Source: Pirellula sp. SH-Sr6A
Lineage (GTDB): Bacteria; Planctomycetota; Planctomycetia; Pirellulales; Pirellulaceae
Length of the DNA stretch: 64,000 nt
Direction: 5' to 3'
NCBI RefSeq assembly: GCF_001610875.1
Contig: NZ_CP011272.1
Location: 186,001 to 250,000 of the forward strand
Part shown: one piece after another, positions 47,291-54,372 of the stretch
Position numbering within the stretch: the first letter of the stretch is position 1
Layout: the number at the start of each line of letters is the position of its first letter
Notes under the pieces: generated by a model
Told to the model about the DNA's origin: nothing
The model's database searches: none
The model's input: only the letters and a program-made list of their open reading frames with translations
Translations under genes and position numbers: made by a program

Positions 47291-47566
47291 CTAGCAGGGT
47301 TCAGTGGATTGGATATTTTCCGGGATCTGGATCGCATCTTCGGCCAGCAAATCGCCGACCTCGCCATGGATGGGGTAGAACCACCCCTTGCTAGCATTGA
47401 CTAGACCTTGCGGCGGAATGGCGGAAAGAGTACCACCCACTTTCGTCTTGATGCGCCCCGATTCCGCCAGCAGCTGAAGCTCTGCAACCAGGGATGGATC
47501 AGCGGCCAGGAGCGGTTCGCTCGTGATGGGGCATCGAAGCAGTGGAAGGAGCCATGGGGTAATCAT
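47291..47566 (-). CDS. Trm112-family small protein
   Basis: 91 residues from ATG 47566. The start MITPWLLPLLRCPITSEPLL aligns with the usual Trm112/YcaR start, and WFYPIHGEVGDLLAEDAI matches the family end. The zinc-type cysteines of the archetype are reduced to a single RCP, so metal binding is doubtful. Trm112 proteins are partners of methyltransferases; none is adjacent. The start codon overlaps the start codon of the divergent exported-protein gene: CATG at 47564-47567 encodes ATG on both strands. Confidence 0.8.
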   Translation of the reverse strand: MITPWLLPLLRCPITSEPLLAADPSLVAELQLLAESGRIKTKVGGTLSAIPPQGLVNASKGWFYPIHGEVGDLLAEDAIQIPENIQSTEPC

Positions 47567-48947
47567 GCAAAACCTATCTAGGATTCGTATCGAAAACGGA
47601 GCGGCCCTCGGTCGCTCGTTCCCTATCGGCGCGATCTGCTGCGCGGCTTGGGCTGCCTTCGCGTTTTCTCCGCTATTGGCCCAAAACGCTCCACCTACAA
47701 ACGGCCCAAACGGGGCCGCGGTCGGTCCAAGCGCCACGGGAGCGGATGGATTTGCTAGACCACAGCTGAGCTCGACCTTTACCGATTCGCGTACAGGTCA
47801 ACTTTATGGCCGGTACATCATCTACGAAACCGTACCTGTTGTCACCTACCAACAACAAGAGGTCTCCGAACAACAATGGGTTCCCGAATGGGTCACCGAA
47901 GAAAAACTTCTCGGGCAAACGAACTACATCCCCATCGTCACCTACCAGCTCCAACTGCGATCGGAACCGACCCTCAATCCGTTTGCACCCCCTCGTCAAT
48001 CCTGGCAATACGTCCCCGTTGTTCAATACCAACCGAACTTCACCCAAGTCAAACAGCCAGTGACGTACCAAAAGTACGTACAAAAGGAGGTGAAGAAATC
48101 GATCCCAGTCCTCGTTTCCCAATCCCAACCGCGCGCGAAGTTCGTCGACATGCCGATGCAAAACGCCGGTGCCGGCGCAGCACAAGTCGCTGGGGGTGGT
48201 TCGGTGCAACCTCCTGTTCCGACCAGACCGTTGGACACCCCGACTTATCCGTCTTCAGCCATCGTCATGACGCCACCCCCGGTTTACTACCCCAACACGG
48301 GAGGAGCTCCCAATAGCTCCCCGGCTAGCAATCTCGCCGCTTATCCTGCCTACAACCCCCAGTACAGCGGTTGGAACGCGACCAACCCCTGGCTCCTTGC
48401 TCGCCAGCAGTCGGCATCGAACATCGCACGGAACGTGAACAATCCGACCGCCAACGGTGGCTTGCCGCCAGGCAGCTATGGCACTTTGACTGCCGGTACA
48501 AATCCTCCTGCAACCGGAACCCCCGGAAATATGCCGGCGAACTATGGGCCGATGCTCGCAGCGCGACCGAATTTCCAATGGCCGCAACTCATGGGACGCA
48601 CCGGTTCTCTCTTTCCAGGCGGATTGTTCAAATCGAATGCATCGACGCCAGGTTTCGGAACAAGTGGATTCGGAGCAAGTGGTTTCGGAATGGGGGGATA
48701 CGGCACCGCGAACTCCGGTGCGACGTACGTTGCTTCCAATCCCAGTCCCATCGAAGGCGGCGCCTTGCTCCCCGTTGCCAATGCCACCGGATACCCCTTT
48801 ACTTCCGCAGGGAACAACAGCGTTCGATTCATTCCCCGAACGGATGCCTACCCACTCGGAACCCCCAACAGCAGCTGGTCGATGGTTCCCGTCAACAACT
48901 ACCGCGATCCAACCCAATCCGGAATCCCCGCATCCGTTCTCCGCTGA
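47565..48947 (+). CDS. Exported Gln/Pro-rich protein with repeated VxYQ motifs
   Basis: 460 residues from ATG 47565; two in-frame ATGs 14 and 13 codons upstream lie within the opposite gene and would precede the signal peptide. Residues about 1-36 form a signal peptide (AICCAAWAAFAFSPLLAQ). The next 150 residues carry spaced Tyr-Gln units: VVTYQQQ, IVTYQLQ, VVQYQPN, PVTYQKY. The rest is Pro/Asn/Gly-rich low complexity, including GTSGFGASGFGMGGYG. No known domain. Such exported low-complexity proteins are typical of planctomycetes and may be surface or cell-wall associated (inference). Confidence 0.75.
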   Translation: MQNLSRIRIENGAALGRSFPIGAICCAAWAAFAFSPLLAQNAPPTNGPNGAAVGPSATGADGFARPQLSSTFTDSRTGQLYGRYIIYETVPVVTYQQQEVSEQQWVPEWVTEEKLLGQTNYIPIVTYQLQLRSEPTLNPFAPPRQSWQYVPVVQYQPNFTQVKQPVTYQKYVQKEVKKSIPVLVSQSQPRAKFVDMPMQNAGAGAAQVAGGGSVQPPVPTRPLDTPTYPSSAIVMTPPPVYYPNTGGAPNSSPASNLAAYPAYNPQYSGWNATNPWLLARQQSASNIARNVNNPTANGGLPPGSYGTLTAGTNPPATGTPGNMPANYGPMLAARPNFQWPQLMGRTGSLFPGGLFKSNASTPGFGTSGFGASGFGMGGYGTANSGATYVASNPSPIEGGALLPVANATGYPFTSAGNNSVRFIPRTDAYPLGTPNSSWSMVPVNNYRDPTQSGIPASVLR

Positions 48948-49040
48948 TCCCCCTGCCCGAAGCACGCGCTCCGTCCTCCGCACCAACACCCGACAAAGAA
49001 ACGACAGCGGAAACGCTCAACGCTTCACAGCGTGATGTTG

Positions 49041-49859
49041 CTACTCGTCGCTGCCTGTTTCCGAAGGTTCGAAACGGTCGTAGTCGAGAAGATTCACGAC
49101 CGCTTGCCGGACATCTTGCTGTCGCATCAGCGATTCGCCGACCAACATGGCGTCGATCGATGCGTCTGCGAGCTTCTTCACATCCGCAGCCGTAAAGATC
49201 CCGCTCTCGGCCACGACGCTGATCTGGTTGGGCATCTCTCGCTTCAAGCGAATCACATGCTCCAAGTCGACCGCAAAGGTGTGCAAGTCCCGGTTGTTCA
49301 CCCCCACCAAAAGGGTCCCCGTATCCAATACACGCTGCAAATGCTCCGGTGCATAGAGCTCGATCAGCGGGGTCATCCCCAACTGCCTGATGAGCGCATA
49401 AAATTCCTGCAACTGCGAACCATCCAAACACTCGGCAATCAACAGGACCGCATCGGCTCCCGCGACGCGCGCTTCATAAATCTGATATTCGTCAAGGATA
49501 AAATCCTTGCGAAGGACCGGGATGGAAACCGCCTCCCGAATCATGGTCAGATAGTCCAATCGACCTTGGAAGAACGGTTCATCGGTGAGCACGCTAATGG
49601 CTGCCGCCCCACCTGCTTCGTAATCCGTCGCAATCTGAACGGGCTCGAAGGCTGGTCGAATCATCCCTTTCGATGGACTCGCTTTCTTCACCTCGGCAAT
49701 CAATCGCACTCGATCATGACCACGCAGTGCACCTAAGAAATCGCGAGGGGCGGGAGCATGCAGTGCCGCATCCCGCAGCGAAGGCAGGTCCCGCTGCTTT
49801 TTGGCATACGCGATCTCTTCCAACTTCTTCGCAACGATCCGGTCCAAGACAGTGGCCAT
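49041..49859 (-). CDS. trpC: Indole-3-glycerol phosphate synthase
   Basis: 272 residues, standard TrpC length. The N-terminal signature is ILDRIVAKKLEEIAYAKKQRDLP-like. The beta/alpha barrel motifs are VRLIAEVKKASPSKGMI (catalytic Lys), PVLRKDFILDEYQIYEA, DAVLLIAECL, LVGVNNRDLHTF, VVAESGIFTAADV and MLVGESLMRQ. It closes the indole ring in tryptophan synthesis, in the cytosol. A Dabb-domain gene ends 31 bp upstream on the same strand. Other trp genes are not in the window, so the pathway is scattered. Confidence 0.96.
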   Translation of the reverse strand: MATVLDRIVAKKLEEIAYAKKQRDLPSLRDAALHAPAPRDFLGALRGHDRVRLIAEVKKASPSKGMIRPAFEPVQIATDYEAGGAAAISVLTDEPFFQGRLDYLTMIREAVSIPVLRKDFILDEYQIYEARVAGADAVLLIAECLDGSQLQEFYALIRQLGMTPLIELYAPEHLQRVLDTGTLLVGVNNRDLHTFAVDLEHVIRLKREMPNQISVVAESGIFTAADVKKLADASIDAMLVGESLMRQQDVRQAVVNLLDYDRFEPSETGSDE

Positions 49860-49890
49860 GTGCGGTTCCTTGATCTGCTACGGCTACGTG

Positions 49891-50199
49891 CTAGGCGATG
49901 TCCGAATCGAATACGCGAACTTGCTTCCAGTTCGGCTTCTGCTCTGCGATGAACTGCAGGTGTCGCTCCGCGACTTGGTACTGGTCATGGGCTTCCCGCG
50001 ACGCAAAGACAACGTTGAGCGCCACTTGGTAACCGTGGTCGTTGACCGGGCGTGCCAAGTCATTATTGAGTGTCCCGACGGAGAAGTAAACGACACCGGG
50101 ATGGTCATCCAAATACTTCTTGCAGGCATCGACCAATTGCTGAACGTTCGCATCGGTTGGATCGTTCAACGTGAAGTAAACCATGTGCGCTAGCTGCAT
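49891..50199 (-). CDS. Dabb (stress-responsive A/B barrel) domain protein
   Basis: 102 residues from ATG 50199; an upstream in-frame start 13 codons earlier is less likely. The chain begins MQLAHMVYFTLNDPTDANVQ, typical of the Dabb ferredoxin-like dimer domain, and contains DHPGVVYFSVGTL and HDQYQVAERHLQFIAE. Cytosolic; family members lack a common reaction. It is 31 bp upstream of trpC on the same strand, so probably co-transcribed, but a functional link to tryptophan synthesis is not supported. Confidence 0.88.
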   Translation of the reverse strand: MQLAHMVYFTLNDPTDANVQQLVDACKKYLDDHPGVVYFSVGTLNNDLARPVNDHGYQVALNVVFASREAHDQYQVAERHLQFIAEQKPNWKQVRVFDSDIA

Positions 50200-50324
50200 C
50201 TTATTTCCAATCAGTAGGTAAGAATCTCGTTTCCACATTTCGCCGAGGGAACGCTACCCCCCGGTGGCTCGCATTCTGTTTGGGACTCCCAAAACACTCC
50301 CCAACGAATGCACAATCAAAGTCG

Positions 50325-52103
50325 TTACACCAAGGAACTCTCGAAGGTCTTTTGGAGGCATGCCAGCCCCTTTTCGCCATCCTTGCCCGCGATGACGACG
50401 TTGACTCGCAATTCGCTGGTGTTGATCATCAACACGTTGATGTTGGCATCGGCCAATGCTTTGAACATGGCGATCGCGACACTGGTGTGGCTTCTCAGTC
50501 CGATACCGCTGACGGAAAGCTTAGCGATATCCTTCGACCCGCCGATCTTGCGGAACTTGTAATCCATCGCCTTGAGGACTTGCAGACAATGGTCCATCTG
50601 CTCCTCGGGGACGGTGAAGCTAATGCTCGTCTCCCCTTGGAATCCATCGCAACTTTGAACGATCATGTCGACGAAGACTCCCGCCTTGGCGACTTCCTTG
50701 AAGACCGTCTCCGCCAATCCTGGGGTGTCGGGAACACCTAACAAAGTAACGCGAGCTTGATCCCCCACCAACGAGATGTCGAGCAAGGTAAGCTGCTCCA
50801 TATTGGAATTGCGCAGCCGCTCCACGATCTCGCTCGCGCTCAATTCGCTCTGCTGCTTCTGGCCCATCTCCCAAACCTTGGCATCATCTGGCTTGCTGTG
50901 CAACGAAAAGGCGGAGTGGACGGCGCGCAACGCGGCTTGCGCTTCGGCTCGCTTGACGAGAACACTGATCTTGATCTCGCTGGTGGTGATCATCTGGATG
51001 TTGATGCCCGCCTCCGCGAGCGCTTCGAACATTCTTTGAGCCACGCCGGTCTGCTTCGACATCCCAATTCCAACAACCGATATCTTCGCAACCGAATCGT
51101 CATGGGTCACGCCGCTGGCCCCCACCAATTTGGCGGCTTCGTTGACAGCTCGGAGGGCTTCCTTTAGTTCATCATTGGGGACGGTGAAGGAAATGTCGGC
51201 CAGCGATTCTTGCCCGATGTTCTGGACAATCATATCGACGGTGATCTTGCGGTCCGCTAACCGTTTGAAAATCTCGAAGCTGGTGCCGGGCTGGTCAGGA
51301 ACTCCTTGGATAGTGATCCGCGCTTCGTCCTTGGTCAACGCAGCACCGCACACGGGAACGCTGCTCGACTCGGGCTCCGCGACGATCATCGAACCCGGTG
51401 CATCGGAGAAACTGCTTCGAACCCGGATAGGGACATTGAACTTCTTGGCGAACTCGATGGAACGGTTGTGCATGACCCCCGCCCCCAGACTCGCGAGCTC
51501 AAGCATCTCGTCGTAGCTGATCTGCCCCATCTGCCTCGCTTCGGGAAGCAATCGCGGGTCGGTCGTGTAAACGCCATCGACGTCGGTGTAAATCTCGCAA
51601 GCGTCTGCTTTCAAGACGGCTGCCAACGAAACGGCTGTCGTATCGCTCCCCCCCCGCCCAAGTGTCGTGATGTTGTAGTCGTCGTCGATCCCCTGAAAGC
51701 CGGCCGCAATGACGATGTTGCCATCGTCGAGCAATTTCCGAATCCGATCGGTCGAAATGGTCTTGATGCGAGCTTTGGTGAAGGAGTTATCCGTTCGGAT
51801 CCCCATTTGCGCTCCCGTGAGCGAGACGGCTTTGTGCCCAAATCGCTGCACAGCCATCGCCACCAGCGCCACGCTGACTTGCTCCCCCGTGCTCAAAAGC
51901 ATATCCATCTCGCGCGCCGAGGGCTCCTCGTTGACTTCCTTAGCCAGATCGATGAGATGATCGGTGTTGTGCCCCATCGCGCTGACAACCACGACCACTT
52001 GGTTTCCCTCCTGCTGGGCACGGATCGCTTTCCGAGCCGCCGCCAGGATTTTCTCGGGAGTTGCTACGCTGGTTCCACCAAACTTCTGAACAATGAGTGG
52101 CAT
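50325..52103 (-). CDS. lysC: Aspartokinase with four ACT domains
   Basis: 592 residues from ATG 52103, where the family start MPLIVQKFGGTSV begins. The kinase domain covers about 1-245 (GRGGSDTTAVSLAA; ADACEIYTDVDGVYTTDP). The C-terminal part then has four ACT units rather than the usual two: near 265 (ITIQGVPDQPGTS), 345 (AKISVVGIGMSKQTGV), 440 (VTLLGVPDTPGLAE) and 525 (AKLSVSGIGLRSHTSV). The last pair repeats the first pair. Four-ACT aspartokinases are known, for example in cyanobacteria, and can bind more than one effector. It commits aspartate to lysine, threonine and methionine synthesis. Confidence 0.95.
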   Translation of the reverse strand: MPLIVQKFGGTSVATPEKILAAARKAIRAQQEGNQVVVVVSAMGHNTDHLIDLAKEVNEEPSAREMDMLLSTGEQVSVALVAMAVQRFGHKAVSLTGAQMGIRTDNSFTKARIKTISTDRIRKLLDDGNIVIAAGFQGIDDDYNITTLGRGGSDTTAVSLAAVLKADACEIYTDVDGVYTTDPRLLPEARQMGQISYDEMLELASLGAGVMHNRSIEFAKKFNVPIRVRSSFSDAPGSMIVAEPESSSVPVCGAALTKDEARITIQGVPDQPGTSFEIFKRLADRKITVDMIVQNIGQESLADISFTVPNDELKEALRAVNEAAKLVGASGVTHDDSVAKISVVGIGMSKQTGVAQRMFEALAEAGINIQMITTSEIKISVLVKRAEAQAALRAVHSAFSLHSKPDDAKVWEMGQKQQSELSASEIVERLRNSNMEQLTLLDISLVGDQARVTLLGVPDTPGLAETVFKEVAKAGVFVDMIVQSCDGFQGETSISFTVPEEQMDHCLQVLKAMDYKFRKIGGSKDIAKLSVSGIGLRSHTSVAIAMFKALADANINVLMINTSELRVNVVIAGKDGEKGLACLQKTFESSLV

Positions 52104-52304
52104 GGTTGTAGGGAGAGATACTCTTCGCGTCATCGAGACAGGCTGCCGGTACTTTCAGCTCATTCACGGGAGCAAATGAAGCTAAACTAATGCGATCGGA
52201 ACATCGAACGCCGCATACCTAAAGGAGCAGTGGCTAGAGTTTTATCGGAAAGGGGCATTCCGTCCAGTCGAGGCAGCGGGGGGAAGAGGCTCGACGGGGC
52301 GATT

Positions 52305-53684
52305 TTACGGGTTCGAAGCCGGTTTCTCGGGCAATCGGGCTTCCTGCCCCCCTGTGATTACTTGCCCCCCGGTGATCAACCGTGCGGTTCGATTCCGGGT
52401 GACGTAATTCCAAAACCACTGGAACAGGACGAGTACCCGATTCTCGAAACGGGCCAAGTAAAGGATGTGGATAAAGAGCCAAGCCAGCCACGCTAGTTTT
52501 CCGGTCAACCGCAACTTTCCCGACTCGACAATCGCATGGGAACGACCGATGGTGGCCATGTTCCCTTTGTCCCAATATCGAAAGGGACCCGTCGGGCGAC
52601 CTTGGATCATGGCCGCGATCCGCTTCCCCACATAGACTCCTTGCTGGATCGCCACCGGTGCAACTCCGGGTAACGATTTACCATCGGCAGTGGTGAAGTT
52701 GGCGAGATCTCCAACCACGAAAATGTTGGGCGATCCGGCCAACGAGCAGTCGGGCTGAACCGCGACGCGCCCCCCTCGATCGACCATATCGGGAACTCCG
52801 CATCGTTCGGCCAGCGTTCGTCCCAGCGGAGACGCCTTCACCCCCGCAGCCCAGATCACGGTCTCCGTGGGGATCGGACGCGATACCCCTTGCTCGAGTA
52901 CGACAACATGATCGGGCAAAATCTCGGCGAGCCGGGTTTCGTTCAATACTTCCACCCCTAACTCTCGAAGATCCTTGCCTGCCCGTTTGGCCAGTTTCTC
53001 GTGATAACGATCCAGAACAAGTTTGCTGCTCTCCACCAGAATCACGCGTGCCTTCGTGGGGTCGATGGAACGGAAGTCGTATCGCATGGTCTGTTTGGAC
53101 AATTCCGCGATCGAGCCAGCCATCTCCACGCCCGTCGGTCCTCCCCCGACGATGACGAAGGTGAGCAGTCGCGCGATCTCCTCGGAATCTGAGCTTTTCT
53201 CGGCCCTCTCAAATGCCGACAATACCTTTCGCCGGATCACCGTGGCGTCTTCGATGGTCTTCAATCCAGGAGCGACGGACTCCCAATCGGCATCCCGGCC
53301 GAAATAGTGGTGGGTCGAGCCGGTGCCCAAGACCAAATAGTCGTACGGGAGCGACGTGCCATCCTCGAGATGCACAAGTTGCTTCGCAGCATCGAAATCG
53401 ACGACGGTCCCCATCCAAACGCGAACATTCTTCTGCCGACGAAAAATGCTTCGCAGGGGAGCCGCGATATTGGCCGGCGACAGTCCCCCGGTCGCCACCT
53501 GATAGAGGAGTGGCTGAAACAAATGGAAATTGCGCCGATCGATCAACTGGATACCAAGCTTCGCACGCTTCAATTGCTTGGCACACATCATCCCAGCGAA
53601 CCCGCCTCCGATGATCACGACTTGAGGAAGTCGGTCGTCATTGGGTTTCGGTCGATCCAACTCTGGGTGGGCTGTGCTCTGCAT
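52305..53684 (-). CDS. ndh: Type II NADH dehydrogenase (NDH-2)-like FAD oxidoreductase
   Basis: 459 residues. The FAD dinucleotide fold is VVIIGGGFAG (23-32), and the NAD(P) fold is TFVIVGGGPTGVEMAGSIAEL near 165-185. The second FAD contact is NIFVVGDLANF, followed by VAIQQGVYVGKRIAAMI. The C-terminal part carries hydrophobic/aromatic helices (LAWLAWLFIHILYLARFENRV), typical of the membrane-associated NDH-2 end. It oxidises NADH with quinone without proton pumping, on the cytosolic face of the inner membrane. Starts 39 bp downstream of the cupin gene stop on the same strand. Confidence 0.92.
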   Translation of the reverse strand: MQSTAHPELDRPKPNDDRLPQVVIIGGGFAGMMCAKQLKRAKLGIQLIDRRNFHLFQPLLYQVATGGLSPANIAAPLRSIFRRQKNVRVWMGTVVDFDAAKQLVHLEDGTSLPYDYLVLGTGSTHHYFGRDADWESVAPGLKTIEDATVIRRKVLSAFERAEKSSDSEEIARLLTFVIVGGGPTGVEMAGSIAELSKQTMRYDFRSIDPTKARVILVESSKLVLDRYHEKLAKRAGKDLRELGVEVLNETRLAEILPDHVVVLEQGVSRPIPTETVIWAAGVKASPLGRTLAERCGVPDMVDRGGRVAVQPDCSLAGSPNIFVVGDLANFTTADGKSLPGVAPVAIQQGVYVGKRIAAMIQGRPTGPFRYWDKGNMATIGRSHAIVESGKLRLTGKLAWLAWLFIHILYLARFENRVLVLFQWFWNYVTRNRTARLITGGQVITGGQEARLPEKPASNP

Positions 53685-53723
53685 CCTGGCTGTCCAATTC
53701 CCCGCGAAGGTTTACGAGTGCAA

Positions 53724-54137
53724 TCAATCTGTATCGGAAGGATTAGGAACTAGCACCGTATCGTCGTGTTCATAACCGGGCGCACAGCAACACAATAACT
53801 TCAATTCCAGCTCCTGATCATTTTCAATCCAATGTATCGTACCGGGCGGAATAGGGACGGCGTCCCCCGTTCGAACTCGGAAAACATCCTCTCCCAAATG
53901 CATGACACCTTCACCCTGAACCAAAAAATAAATCTCTTCGGTCTTGGGATGGTAGTGAGCATCGGTGGCCGTTCCGGGTGGAATTGTCGCCTCTGCCAAA
54001 CTCTGCTGCCGAATCGAGGAGTTTCGATGCGCCAAGATCTCACGGATGATAGACCCGTCCTTGGTGACAAAAGGTTCGCAGTTGGCCAACGATACACAGC
54101 GAGGGTTCATAGAATCGATTCGATGGGAGTGGGGCAT
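53724..54137 (-). CDS. Cupin-domain protein
   Basis: 137 residues from ATG 54137; an internal ATG at 54110 (128 residues) begins closer to the family start and is equally possible, as neither has a clear Shine-Dalgarno site. The single cupin domain has motif 1 PPGTATDAHYHPKTEEIYFLVQGEG-like metal ligands (H, H, E) and motif 2 PPGTIHWIENDQELE (H). Likely a cytosolic metal-binding small-molecule protein; the reaction is unknown. Divergent from the cimA leader, and followed by ndh 39 bp downstream. Confidence 0.85.
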   Translation of the reverse strand: MPHSHRIDSMNPRCVSLANCEPFVTKDGSIIREILAHRNSSIRQQSLAEATIPPGTATDAHYHPKTEEIYFLVQGEGVMHLGEDVFRVRTGDAVPIPPGTIHWIENDQELELKLLCCCAPGYEHDDTVLVPNPSDTD

Positions 54138-54165
54138 TTCGGAGAAGTCGACCTCGGATTATACT
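54137..54165 (+). promoter_or_regulatory. Candidate promoter for the cimA leader transcript
   Basis: TATACT at 54160-54165 is one base from the -10 consensus and lies 48 bp before the leader ATG. The hexamer 17 bp upstream (54137-54142) matches the -35 consensus poorly, so the assignment rests on the -10 element and its position. Confidence 0.4.
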
Positions 54166-54213
54166 GCACCCACAGCGGATCGAACGGTCCGAACCCCTAC
54201 TCGCATTGAACCA

Positions 54214-54267
54214 TGTTCCCAACGATAGCTTCCACGATCAGCATTACGATTCCCGAGCCCACTTAGG
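54214..54267 (+). CDS. Leader peptide for citramalate synthase attenuation
   Basis: A 17-codon frame, MFPTIASTISITIPEPT, starting at ATG 54214 and stopping at TAG 54265-54267. An in-frame TGA at 54208-54210 prevents any upstream extension. It contains Ile codons at positions 5, 9, 11 and 13 and Thr codons at 4, 8, 12 and 17, so 8 of 17 residues are Ile or Thr; the pattern recalls the E. coli thr leader. The following RNA segments make the attenuator described in the adjoining entries. Stalling at the Ile codons when Ile-tRNA is low is the inferred sensing step. Initiation lacks an obvious Shine-Dalgarno site. Confidence 0.7.
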
Positions 54268-54320
54268 CTTCGGGGTGTGAGATCCATTGGAACTTTCAGC
54301 ACATCTACCAACCCCTGAGG
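54253..54320 (+). promoter_or_regulatory. Attenuator pairing segments 1:2 and 2:3
   Basis: Segment 1 (CCCGAGCC, 54253-54260) pairs with segment 2 (54267-54275) in eight base pairs with one bulged T at 54271; the loop spans the end of the leader frame. Segment 2 (GGGGT at 54273-54277, plus CT at 54269-54270) can instead pair with segment 3 (54312-54320), which is also the 5' arm of the terminator. The exclusive pairings match the textbook 1:2, 2:3, 3:4 arrangement: a ribosome stalled at Ile13 masks segment 1 and frees 2 to sequester 3, while one reaching the stop masks 1 and 2 and allows the terminator. Confidence 0.65.
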
Positions 54321-54344
54321 CCGCCCGGCATCAGGGGTTTTTTG
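54311..54344 (+). terminator. Intrinsic terminator (attenuator stem 3:4) before cimA
   Basis: Perfect 9-bp stem AACCCCTGA (54311-54319) with TCAGGGGTT (54332-54340), an inner GCC/GGC 3-bp stem, and T6 at 54339-54344. It lies 28 nt before the cimA ATG on the plus strand. The upstream gene is divergent, so no other plus-strand transcript needs it. Confidence 0.85.
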
Positions 54345-54372
54345 TTTCCGAATCCTTTCCTTTTCGTTCACC

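Noticed and set aside
52300-52325. GGGTTCGAAGCC, tRNA T-arm-like sequence
   Set aside because: The T stem has a mismatch and no matching acceptor, D or anticodon arms can be built at the required distances.
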